Assembly: GCA_037501455.1 (NCBI GenBank)
Contig: CM074856.1
Coordinates: forward strand, 89,292,001 to 89,356,000
DNA: 64,000 bases
Direction of reading: 5' to 3'
Source: Lantana camara
Taxonomy: Eukaryota; Streptophyta; Magnoliopsida; Lamiales; Verbenaceae
The notes under the pieces are model-generated. The model had not been told where the DNA came from. It made no database searches and was given only the letters and a program-made list of their open reading frames with translations. Shown piece by piece: positions 48,988 to 60,462 of the stretch. Each line of letters starts with the position of its first letter. Position 1 is the stretch's first letter. The position numbers were made by a program, and so were the translations under genes.

Positions 48988-50440
48988 GAAAGATCAACAA
49001 AAAGCAACGAAACGACGAAAGAAACTCCTCCCGACCATCACCTACTAAGTGGACATGGCCATGTCCAAAATACACAGGAAAAGGACACGGCCGTGTCCGA
49101 TTTAATTAAATTCAGGACCCAAGTCGAGAGCTTGATACGACCGTGTCAAGTTTCAAGTGTTTTTGGACACGGCCGTGTCCAACGTTCGACCTGGGAAAAA
49201 AATAACGCAACAACATCCGAATTTGAGGGGAAAAACAGGGCATTTCGGTTCTTGGCCTTGGGGAGTCTCTTAAGCCATCAAAAACACATAAACCAAGCAT
49301 GGAATGAACATTAATTCATCATATATTCATGCCATACAAGTAGCAACAACTTCAGCTCCAAAATATGCAAGAATCAAAGCAAGAAAAGGGGAAGAAATGC
49401 ATCAAGATATATCATCCAATTCTCAAGAATTCATCAATTACCAATTAATCATAATCCAACAACCATGAAAGGAGAAGAAATAAATGCCAAGAATCATGCT
49501 TTAGAAGCAGCATATCATCACCCAAACTTAAGAGAATCAAGAAAGAAGCAAGAATCATCAAATTCATCCAATCGCTACTATTCATATGCTTGCTAAAACT
49601 CATGAATCAACCAATGAAATCAGCTCAAATCCACATAAAAGAGAGAAGGGAGAATGTAGAATACAATCATAAACTTACCTTTCGAATTTGAGAAGCTTTG
49701 GTGGAGATTTGAGCTCAAAATCCTCAAAATGGCCAAAGGGGGTTTTCTTCCTTCTTTCCTTTCCTTGGAGCTGATCGTGATTGTGGGGGAGAGGAGAATG
49801 GATCGGTTCTCTTAGGTTAAGGGGCTGAAATGGATGTTAACTCAAGCTATAGGTCATGGTTAAGGGTTTGGTTAAGTTTAAGTGGGGTCCACAAAGCTTA
49901 GTTAGGTCAAAAGGTAGTTCTTAATCGAAAAGGGCTCGTTTCGGTTGAAAAACGGGGAATCAAATGCGCTTAGAAAAATATGAGTCTTGATTCTTTATCT
50001 TTCTTTCTTCGTTACGAGTCCAACGCATCTTCCGGAATTCAAATCTGATTTCCCGAGCTCAAGTTACGCCTTCCGGAACACAAGGTGCGCTAAAGCTCGT
50101 TAGGCCCCTATGTTCCTAAAACATAAAACGGTTTCAAAACCGTATCAAACGAACTCAAAAACAAGTAACGAACATAAAGGCACATTCATAACACATATAA
50201 GTCACACATAACACGTAATCACAAAAACCGAAAACGAAAACGAACACAAACAGGGCAAGAACAAAACAAAGAGAGCAAATATGTGCAAATAAATCACATA
50301 AGGTCAAATAAGTTTCAAGTAATTCAAATATATCACATAAAAAGTATAATAAACATATAATTCACATAATTAAATAATTAAAAGCGCACATAGCTCACCC
50401 GTGAAGGCGTACCTGGAAAGGTTGGATGAGCGGGATGGTA
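48988..50440 (-). mobile_element. C' LTR, part 3 (right end)
   Basis: Starts with the second GAAAG copy and continues C order (ATCAACAAAAAGCAACG matches C near 1587). Palindromes at 49051-49182; the purine-rich and GGTCAAAAGG blocks match C at 2090-2400. Ends GGGATGGTA(AA), a degraded GGGATGTTACA, directly against E's truncated LTR. Confidence 0.83.
49051..49182. repeat. Palindrome cluster in C' LTR (GGACACGGCCGTGTCC)
   Basis: Perfect palindromes at 49051-49066 (GGACATGGCCATGTCC), 49083-49098 and 49163-49182 (TTGGACACGGCCGTGTCCAA), and an imperfect one at 49131-49150 (CTTGATACGACCGTGTCAAG). Confidence 0.9.
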
Positions 50441-53416
50441 AACAATGCAAGAAATAATCTAGCTAGACGGGACTAGACCCCAATTCAATTAAATCCAATA
50501 CATGAAAATTTGAAAGCGGAAGTAAAAACACTAACATTTCAGTATCATATACCAAATATCCAAAAGCTCATCCTATTCTAGCTCATATATCAATATATTA
50601 TCATCTCCAACATATTATACATGCATAAGTCTCCAGAACTAACAGGAACCCTAACATGATAAAGCCGGAAATACCAAGAACATGAAAATGCGATGCTAGA
50701 CTCAGCTGAATAAAAGACACAACTCGGACTCCCGCCTAGCACACGACCGTGAGTACCTGAAAAGTGAGGGTGTCAGTCTACCGAAGACTGAGTGAGGGGT
50801 TTAAATAAATATAAACGCAATTACCATGCAAGCTATAATCTCGGGTAAGTATTCATAAAAGAAACAATATAAGTTCAAATATTAAAGTAGGACTCGCCTG
50901 AGATTCGAACTAATCAATTTAATAATTCAATCATGATCGATTCAATACGTGGCCCGGCGAGTGAGGGCAATTCTCCAACCTTTCACCAAAAGTGTACAAT
51001 CATTCAGTTATTAAGTGATTAGGTGGTCAAACAAACAATTTACAGTGCAGTAGTGCGGTAGTGTACTCAATCAATACAATCAGTAGTGCAATCAATACAA
51101 TAACCCGAGGACAGCCCATGGTGCTGGACTCATCCCCAGTCTCCTTCTCTCTCCAATGATGGGAAGGTAGCGAGCCTTCAACCATCCACGACTTGGTGTA
51201 CATCGGGAACATGACTCCCACGCATGGGATTTCTTCCTCCACCAAACCTCCTGGTGGATTCACAGGTGATCCCACAAGGTGAGGATAGTGCAAGAGTTAC
51301 CCGTCAGCCCTTGCTTTCCCGGTTGGCTCAATACACTACCCTCGGGGCCCAAAGTGAACATGCTTTACTTGCCAAAACAACCAATCAATCAATCAAGCCG
51401 TTCATTCCATGAAATCCGTTGTAAATCAATAAGATTTGAAAACTATAAATATATATATACTCTTGGCCGAAAACAACACATAGAGTGGTAACGGTTCTAA
51501 GTATCTAGAATTAAACCTCACCTGACGAGCGACGGGACAAGACAAGGGTACATGAAGGTGCCCAAACGATCTATGATCTCTGCCCTGGAGAAAAACTGGA
51601 CAAGAAAGGGAATAGAGGAAACCCGTGAGACGAGACTCAATATGAGACCAAGTATGACGCACGACCATGCTCATATAAATAAATAAAACAAGTAATCAAG
51701 TGACACTTGACATGTATGAAAATCAATTAACACCTAAAAGGTGAAATTAATATCAAGAAATCATGTATTCATATTATTCGATTATTTCAAGTTCAATTCA
51801 TGTAAGGCATGGAGTCACACAATCACGTTTGAGCAATTAAGCACCAAGAAGTGTCAAGTAGGAGTGTACTTATCAATTAATCAAGTATTTAAATCATATA
51901 ATTCACATATGGGAGCCAAGAGAGTGAAAGGAATGCAATAAGAAAGGTTTTGGTGAAGTTTGGCAAAAACGGACAATTTTAGTAAACATACATGCTGTAG
52001 GAAAACTGAAATATCTTTAATTATAGAACTGGGAATTAAGTTTTGTTTGTTTGGAATGAAACTAGACACAAATATCTTTCTGATGATATATGGCTCGTTT
52101 TCTAGTTCAAAGCGAGGAGAAAATGGCATAAGCTTGAAGTTAGGCGAGTGCCGTTTGTCGGGAAAGTAGCGACACCTAAAAGAATTAATTATATTTCACA
52201 AACTAGAAAAGATATTAAGGTGATTCCAATTGGAGAGTGTTCTAGAGTTCAATAGGTTTCTAACAGCTCAAAAATAAGGTCAATCAGAGTTCGGATGAAG
52301 GGGTACCCAGCCGGGTAAATTTGGAGGCGAAAATTTCCCGGTCAGGTAAAGTTGTGCAGAAGCTTTCCGGGACAAAAGTACCCGCCCAGGTACTTTTTAT
52401 GCACAAGAAGTACCCGCCCGGGTACCCTTCCAGGGCTGGAAAAAGGGGCCAAACAGGGGGTTCACGGAAAAATGGCTCCCAAGCCATTTAAACACCAAAT
52501 CAACACTAGAAATCAACTCCAAACTAATATATAACATGTATGTGAACATATATATCAATTAAGAAACATTTAATCCATGGAAACATGTATAGATCATGAA
52601 GAAATCATCAACTAAACCCTATATATATATCATGATATCCAAGTCTCAAATTATTCATGAATTCATGCAAGCTTTCAAGATTAATGATCCTAAGCATGCT
52701 TATAATCATTTATACACAAGAAATCATCAAATAACCCTAATCATATAATCATCAAGGAATTCAAACAACCTCATGTTATACCTTGAAATGAAAGAAGAAT
52801 GGAAGGAAATGGTGGTATGATGATGATGCTTCAACTTGAATGCTAACTCCTTGAATTCTAGCTTGAAATTTGATGAAACCCTCATTTCTCTTCTCTTGGT
52901 GTAAAAACCGATTCTGTGTGTGTGTGTGTGTGTAGTTCTTGTATGAAATGTAATGTATGAGAATGTGGAAGAAGAGATACATATATGATATATTATATCT
53001 CCCACTAGCCTACACTAATCTCCATTAATTGCACTTAAGTCCCTAAGTTATTTAAATGAATGAAATCAAGCTTCAATCCATGATATATGAGCAATTAACT
53101 TCAATTCGTGTTATGCAATTTAGTGCATATAATTAGGAAGTGATCAAGTAAAGTCATGTAGAAGCATTTAATCACTTATCAATTAATTCACATATTTTCC
53201 ATGTTAGTGACAATTCATACAAATGCATGAAAGTATATAATGCATATAATATCATGAAAGTTATAAAGAAATGATTAAAATAATTCTCAAGTTAGGGAAG
53301 ATGATCAATTAAAGACAATTAATCAAATAAGAAATGTTCGATAATTATTTCACATAAATTATCACGTTAACGATAATTTCATGGAAACAATTAGTAATAT
53401 AATATCACATAATATC
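50441..53416 (-). repeat. Element E LTR 1, truncated at both ends
   Basis: Aligns with 56888-59863 of LTR 2. The first 102 bp (56786-56887) are missing at the C' junction, and about 35 bp including the terminal GTTACA are deleted at the PPT side (AATATC joined to TCTCCCC). Confidence 0.9.
52301..52425. repeat. Palindrome cluster in E LTR 1 (GTACCCGCCCGGGTAC)
   Basis: TACCCAGCCGGGTA near 52303-52316, a degraded copy near 52334-52350, an 8-bp-arm copy AAAGTACC/GGTACTTT at 52375-52396, and GTACCCGCCCGGGTAC at 52410-52425. Confidence 0.85.
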
Positions 53417-53482
53417 TCTCCCCCCTTAAGAGGACCTGGTCCCCAGGTCTATATTCAAGTTCTAAATCTTTAAAGCAAGCGT

Positions 53483-53586
53483 GAGAGATCCCCGTCTCTC
53501 AAACAAGCAACGAGAGCACCCCATCTCTCAAACAAACAATGAGAGAACCCCGTCTCTCAACAAGCAATGAGAGAACCCCGTCTCTC
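53483..53586 (-). repeat. Hairpin tandem repeat before PPT, E left copy
   Basis: Four 18-nt inverted repeats (plus GAGAGAACCCCGTCTCTC) at 53483, 53512, 53541 and 53569. Same motif, order and location as B's 19412-19542 when read on the element strand. Confidence 0.87.
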
Positions 53587-53645
53587 AAACAAACTATACA
53601 TCACCTAAGGTCAAATGAACAAGCACTCACACATAATCCGCCACA

Positions 53646-53981
53646 TCAGGAGCAAGTATAAGAGGTCAAGTATTCCAAATAGTCATACAAACAATTAACG
53701 AATACAAAGAACCATAGATGGTAATAATAAAATGCATAATGCACGTGATATTCATGTTTAGATGTACCGTTCACCGATGTAATGGAGTTTGAAATTGATA
53801 ACTTTCCAATATCGTTGCATAGTCTGATCCCTAACTGGCTCGATTCCTCAACATGCCCATTGTGTATATTAAATTTCCTCTCAATCTTCAGCCCACGATT
53901 AAATTCTTTATCCTTTCCCGCAGCAACAATCCGGAGTTTCAACTCTTGAATGTGCACTTGGTAGTAATCCAACCCACTCAT
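53646..53981 (-). CDS. Small ORF conserved between E copies (unknown)
   Basis: 111 codons starting MSGLDYYQVHIQELK. The first roughly 60 residues are polar and charged; the last 30 are hydrophobic and aromatic and may just be read-through of noncoding sequence. The right E copy has the same ORF (60085-60462) with few changes (AAGK to VAGK, GLK to GMK) and a longer end. Conservation may only reflect the recent duplication. No family recognised. Confidence 0.25.
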   Translation of the reverse strand: MSGLDYYQVHIQELKLRIVAAGKDKEFNRGLKIERKFNIHNGHVEESSQLGIRLCNDIGKLSISNSITSVNGTSKHEYHVHYAFYYYHLWFFVFVNCLYDYLEYLTSYTCS

Positions 53982-56766
53982 TCTTTCTGTAAATTATAGT
54001 TAACCTCCTCCGATGCCCGAGCTAATTGCTTGATAGCTCGAAGTTCGGCTTCTACCCTTTTAATATTCCCGGTTCATCACAAAAAATGACTGATGAGTTG
54101 GTAATCTATCTTGTTCATGTAGTGATTTTCTTTTTAAGAAATCCATTTCCAATACTCAGTTGAATTAACTCCCATGTGATCCTTTGTGGTATATGCTGAC
54201 CCCATCAAGCTAGAGTTATCTCGCACCCTTATAATAGCGCAACAGCTTTTTTATCCTTTCGCGCGGATCTTGAATGACAATTGCCTTCCTTGTAGAATTT
54301 TCATTTATGATCAAAGTATGTTCACTCAACTTGTAGAAACCATTAACTTTCCCATTTCTCATCAAATTTCTTTTCGTTACAGCTCGGCTTAAGATATGCC
54401 TCCTTATGGCTTTAGAAATCTCTATTTGACAACTTTAGGCACATGAGCTTTAAGATATTGAAGACTTCATTCACATAGTTCTAATAGAGGGAAAGAATAA
54501 CCACCTTTCTTGAAGTTTCATGGCCGGCTCTCCCCCTTTAAGAAAATAAAACATATATATATTCCATCTGACTTCCTGAACTAGTTCTACCATTCCTCAA
54601 AGCAAAGAATCTCTTCTTCCTGGTTTTCTTGAAGTACCTATCTCTTCCGATCTTGTTCCCGAAAATTCCTTCACCCAAGTTGGAAATCGAGACAAGCACT
54701 AAATCTACCATTCTATCCCACATACTCACCTCCGGTTCATGGAGCACCTAGCCTTCTCTGAAATTATTCTCACAAAATTTTTACTCAAATCTTGAAGATC
54801 ATCAAGTGTCAAAGTCTTCTAATCCTTCCCGTTCTCCATTTCCAAGAAATCCCGTTGTTGATAACTCTTGCATATTTTTTTTTCTTCTATTGAAAGTAAC
54901 CCATTTGAGCCCATCAATAACTTTGGAGTCATTTCCTTGGTCGACTCTCCCCCTTAAGAATGCCTGTTCTTACCCGTTGTCTCGTAACATCACTTCTTAA
55001 ATTGAAAGTTCTCAATTCCCTAAAATTAGCTTCCTTGGTATAAGTGATTCTGACCACGCCACTTAGCCGAAAAATTTTTCACATTACTTTTGCAACGATC
55101 GGTAGGAACAACAACCTACATCTACCAATCTAACTCTCGGCTATTTCTTTGGCCTCTAAATTGCTCTTCCTCTTTTATTCTTTTTCAACCCCATTAATTC
55201 CTTATCATAATTTGGTTATGTCTCGGTTGAAGTAAAACTTGATACGTGAATTGGGGAGAGTTCCTATCAAGATGACACTTAACAATGCATGTCGGGTTAA
55301 GAGGCCAATGCATGTGTCACACTTGTAAATAATAAATACATAAGTTGGAAAAATTACGCTCAATTAGGAATGCATATATATAATTAAAGAAATTTAAATA
55401 ATTTAAACAATGTATGATGCACGTGCTCATGAATGCGTTGAACCTGTCACCATAGTTGCATCTTTTAGCTTGGGACTTTTCCTTGTTTGTTGATTTACAA
55501 GCTTGCCTTGAATTGGTTGGCCATTTCCTTTTACCCAAGGTCTTCCAATTTCTTCAAAATCCCCAACATCAACTCGTACATTTCAATCACTCGAGAATCG
55601 AAATTCCTTGAACTCGATTCCATTGTTGCTCCATATCTTCCAATTCAGCAGCCCAACCCGACAATTCAGCTTGGATATGGACAATAGACTCAATCCGACC
55701 GGACATAGAATCTTTAGTACTCTAATTTACCATGAGCTTGCAATCACCATATTAGTCGTTCTCTTCACTTTCCCCATCCGACTTCTTTCTTAACCCAAAA
55801 TCTAGAATATTTCAATTCTTGTCCACATCCATTACCTCGTTATTCAATCCTTCCCATTTGGTATTTCCATAAGCCCAAAATCAGTCAATTTCTTAATTTT
55901 CCAAGTTGATCTAAATCCAATCCCAAGGCCCGAAGGATCTCGACTCCTCCTGAACTTAGTTCCTAAAATTCTGCCTCGACCCGAATCGATTGAGTTACCT
56001 TCTTCGCCCACTTTGATTTTAGTTCCAGCAAGTAGAAGATCCTTAATTCAATTACAAATCTAAACCATGAGTTATTATCTTCACCTCTTCCTTACATTGA
56101 ATAAATCTCCCGGACCCGGTTGATCCGCCTCTTTTATAATGTAACCTACGTGTCTATCTTGCAATTTGCAGGCATCACCTTCCTTAATTTCCCCTAACCT
56201 CACTAGATCTTGTAAGTTATTCCAACCGTGGATCCTTCTATTCCGCATCTTATCACTTGTCTTAAAACCTATTTAGAAAAATCCATGTCTCTTGAATTCT
56301 TATATGAAGTTCCCCGGTGCATTCCTCATAACTTTAAGGCTAGATAAGGGAGCATGTGATAGGTGGAGGTTGTCGTAGAAATTGGCCGTGGTTTGATATC
56401 ATCTTTACAACCTATAAGTCACTAATCAATTCAAAGCTAAATGCATGCAGTTAATGCATGCTCATGTCATATAGTTAACACCACAACCACAAATTTGATG
56501 CAAATACAACAAATAATTCAACAAAATAAAAAATAAAACATGTTAGACATATATATATCTTCAAATAATGTAAAGTCAATTAACCGACAATTTATGGACA
56601 AAATCGATACAATGCTCAAGTTATCAAGCAATTCAGGTAATTTCAAGGATTCAAGTAATCAGATAATTTCAAATAAATGTAAGACCCTCAAGTTGTCAAT
56701 TAGTTCCTATGCCGTACGACTTAGACATGACACGACACGACACGAGAACCTCTGTTTTGCAACCGG

Positions 56767-56778
56767 GCTCTGATACCA
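56767..56778 (-). other. Primer-binding site, E left copy
   Basis: Minus strand TGGTATCAGAGC, 7 nt from the end of LTR 2; exact match to the plant tRNA-iMet type. Confidence 0.88.
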
Positions 56779-56785
56779 CTTAAGA

Positions 56786-59700
56786 TGTAGCACCCGGAAC
56801 GCCGAGATGCCACACCCCCGCACTATAGCTCAGTCCACATACGAAATGGATGAACCGTACATGAACTAAGACTATAGCGAACGGGTGACAATGCAAGAAA
56901 TAATCTAGCTAGGCGGGACTAGACCCCAATTCAATTAAATCCAATACATGAAAATTTGAAAGCGGAAGTAAAAACACTAACATTTCAATATCATATACCA
57001 AATATCCAAAAGCTCATCCTATTCTAGCTCATATATCAATACATTATCATCTCCATCATATTATACATGCATAAGTCTCCAGAACAAACAGGAACCCTAA
57101 CATGATAAAGCTGGAAATACCAAGAACATGAAAATACGATGCTAGACTCAGCTGAATAAAAGACACAACTCGGACTCCCGCCTAGCACACGACCATAAGT
57201 ACCTGAAAAGTGAGGGTGTCAGTCTACCGAAGACTGAGTGAGGGGTTTAAATAAATATAAGCGTAATTACCATGCAAGCTATAATCTCGGGTAAGTATTC
57301 ATAAAAGAAACAATATAAGTTCAAATATAAAAGTAGGACTCGCCCGAGATTAGAACTAATCAATTTAATAATTCAATCATGATCGATTCAATACGTGGCC
57401 CGATGAGTGAGGGAAATTCTCCAACCTTTCACCAAAAGTGTACAATCAATCAGTTATTAAGTGATTAGGTGGTCAAACAATCAATTTACAGTGCAGTAGT
57501 GCGGTAGTGTACTCAATCAATACAATCAGTAGTGCAATCAATACAATAACCCGAGGACAGCCTGTGGTGCCGGACTCATCCCCAGTCTCCTTCTCGCTCC
57601 AATGATGGGAAGGTAGCGAGCCTTCAACCATCCACGACATGGTGTATGTCGGGAACATGACTCCCACGCATGGGATTTCTTCCTCCACCAAACCTCCTAG
57701 TGGATTCAGAGGTGATCCCACAAGGTGAGGATAGTGCAAGAGTTACCCGTCAACCCTTGCTTTCCCGGTTGGCTCAATACACTACTCTCGGGGCCCAAAG
57801 TGAACATGCTTTACTCGCCAAAACAACCAATCAATCAATCAATCCGTTCATTCTATGAAATCCGTTGTAAATCAATAAGATTTGAAAACTATAAATATAT
57901 ATATACTTTGGCCGAAAACAACACATAGGGTGGTAAGGGTTCTAAGTATCTAGAATTAAACCTCAGCTGACGAGCGACGGGACAAGACAAGGGTACAAGA
58001 AGGTGCCCAAACGATCTATGATCTCCGCCCTGGAGAAAAACAGGACAAGAAAGGGAATAGTGGAAACCCGTGAGACGAGACTCAATGTGAGACCAAGTAT
58101 GACGCACGGCCATGCTCATGTAAATAAATAAAACAAGTAATCAAGTGACACTTAGCATAGATGAAAATCAATTAACACCTAAGATGTGAAATTAATATCA
58201 AGAAATAATGTATTCATATTATTCGATTATTTCAAGTTCAATTCATGTAAGGCATGGAGTCACACAGTCACGTTTGAGCAATTAAGTACCAAGAAGTATC
58301 AAGTAGGAGCATATTTATCAATTAATCAAGTATATATATCATACAATTCACATATGGGAGCCAAGAGAGTGAAAGGAATGCAATAAGAAAGGTTTTGGTG
58401 ATGTTTGGCAAAAACGGACAATTTTAGAAAACGCACATGATGTAGGAAAACTGAAATATCTTTAATTCTAGAACTGGGAATTAAGTTTTGTTTGTCTGGA
58501 ATGAAACTAGACACAAATACCTTTCTGATGATATATGGCCCTTTTTCTAGTTCAAAGCGAGGAGAAAATGGCATAAGCTTGAAGTTAGCCGAGTGCAGTT
58601 TGTCGGGAAAGTAGCGACACCTAAAAGAATTGAATATATTTCACAAAATAGACACGATATTGAGGTGATTCTAATTGGAGAATGTTCTAGACTTCAAGAG
58701 GTTTCCAACGGCTCAAAAATCAGGTCAATCGGAGTTCGGATGAGGGGGTACCCGTCCGGGTAAATTTGAAGGGAAAAATTCCCCGGCCGGGTAAAGTGGT
58801 CCCGAAGCTTTTCGGGACAAAAGTACCCGCCCAGTTACTTTTTATGCACAAGAAGTACCCGCCCGGGTACCCTTCCAGGGCTGGAAAAAGGGGCCAAACA
58901 GGGGGTTCACGGAAAAATGGCTCCCAAGCCATTTAAACACCAAATCAACACTAGAAATCAACTCCAAACTAATATATAACATGTATGTGAACATATATAT
59001 CAATTAAGAAACATTTAATCCATGGAAACATGTATAGATCATCAAGAAATCATCAACTAAACCCTATATATATATATCATGATATCCAAGTCTCAAATTA
59101 TTCATGAATTCATGCAAGCTTTCAAGATTAATGATCCTAAGCGTGCTTCTAATCACTTATACACAAGAAATCATCAAATAACCCTAATCATATAATCATC
59201 AAGGAATTCAAACAACTTCATGTTATACCTTGAAATGAAAGAAGAATGGAAGGAAATGGCGGTATGATGATGATGCTTCAACTTGAATGCTAACTCCTTG
59301 AATTCTAGCTTGAAATTTGATGAAACCCTCATTTCTCTTCACTTGGTGTAAAAACCGATTCTTAGTGTGTGTGTGTGTGTAGTTCTTGTATGCAATGTAA
59401 TGTATGAGAATGTGGAAGAAGAGATACATATATGATATATTATATCTCCCACTAGCCTACACTAATCTCCATTAATTGCACTTAAGTCCCTAAGTTATTT
59501 AAATGAATGAAATCAAGCTTCAATCCATGATATATGAGCAATTAACTTCAATTCGTGTTATGCAATTTAGTCCATGTAATTAGGAAGTGATCAAGTAAAG
59601 TCATGTAGAAGCATTTAATCACTTATCAATTAATTCACATATTTTCCACGTTAGTGACAATTCATACAAATGCATGAAAGTATATAATGCATATAATATC

Positions 59701-59896
59701 ATGAAAGTTATAAAGAAATGATTAAAATAATTCTCAAGTTAGGGAAGATGATCAATTAAAGACAATTAATCAAATAAGACATGTTCGATAATTATTTCAC
59801 ATAAATTCTCACGTTAACGATAATTTCATGGAAACAATTAGTAATATAATATCACATAATATCATGTAATGTATAATTGAAAATTGGGGTGTTACA
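56786..59896 (-). repeat. Element E LTR 2, complete (3111 bp)
   Basis: TGTAGCACCCGG at 56786 to GGGGTGTTACA at 59896. TATA-like TTATTTAAAT at 59495-59504 (minus ATTTAAATAA then CTTAGGGACTT). Palindromes at 58748-58870. U5-side block at about 57570-57810 shared with B and D. Confidence 0.93.
58748..58870. repeat. Palindrome cluster in E LTR 2
   Basis: GTACCCGTCCGGGTA at 58748-58762, a GGCCGGGTAA half-degraded copy near 58778-58794, an AAGTACC...TTACTT copy near 58820-58840, and GTACCCGCCCGGGTAC at 58855-58870. Ends about 625 bp from the TATA-like box. Confidence 0.86.
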
Positions 59897-59966
59897 ACTC
59901 TCTCCCCCTTAAGAGGACCTGGTCCCCAGGTCCATACTCAAGTTCTAAATCTTTAAAGCAAACGGT

Positions 59967-60070
59967 GAGAGAGCCCCGTCTCTCAAACAAGCAACGAGAG
60001 CACCCCATCTCTCAAACAAACAATGAGAGAACCCCGTCTCTCAACAAGCAATGAGAGAACCCCGTCTCCC
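59967..60070 (-). repeat. Hairpin tandem repeat before PPT, E right copy
   Basis: Four copies at 59967, 59996, 60025 and 60053; the last has CTCCC for CTCTC. Confidence 0.87.
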
Positions 60071-60084
60071 AAACAAACTATACA

Positions 60085-60462
60085 TCACCTAAGGTCAAAT
60101 GAATAAGCACTCACACACAATCCGCTGATGGAGCAAGTATAAGAGGTCAAGTATTCCAAATAGTCATACAAACAATTAACGAATACAAAGAACCATAGAT
60201 GGTAATAATAAAATGCATAATGCACGTGATATTCATGTTTAGATGTACCGTTCACCGATGTAATGGAGTTTGAAATTGATAACTTTCCAATATCATTGCA
60301 TAGTCTGATCCCTAACTGGCTCGATTCCTCAACATGCCCATTGTGTATATTAAATTTCCTCTCAATCTTCATCCCACGATTAAATTCTTTATCCTTTCCC
60401 GCTACAACAATCCGGAGTTTCAACTCTTGAATGTGCACTTGGTAGTAATCCAACCCACTCAT
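60085..60462 (-). CDS. Small ORF conserved between E copies, right copy
   Basis: 125 codons, MSGLDYYQVH start; counterpart of 53646-53981. Unknown and possibly noncoding. Confidence 0.25.
   Translation of the reverse strand: MSGLDYYQVHIQELKLRIVVAGKDKEFNRGMKIERKFNIHNGHVEESSQLGIRLCNDIGKLSISNSITSVNGTSKHEYHVHYAFYYYHLWFFVFVNCLYDYLEYLTSYTCSISGLCVSAYSFDLR

Larger units (their letters stand above)
53417..56785 (-). other. Element E internal region, left copy (noncoding)
   Basis: From the PBS side (right): shared leader, then about 3 kb with no gag/pol motif. Minus-strand stretches that look like decayed coding DNA: about 63 open codons near 56045-55852, and a 39-codon ORF at 55706-55587 with a helical Glu/Gln-rich segment (AAELEDMEQQWNRVQ). 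A 111-codon ORF lies at 53981-53646. Hairpin repeats at 53483-53586 precede the PPT remnant at 53417-53430. Confidence 0.75.
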
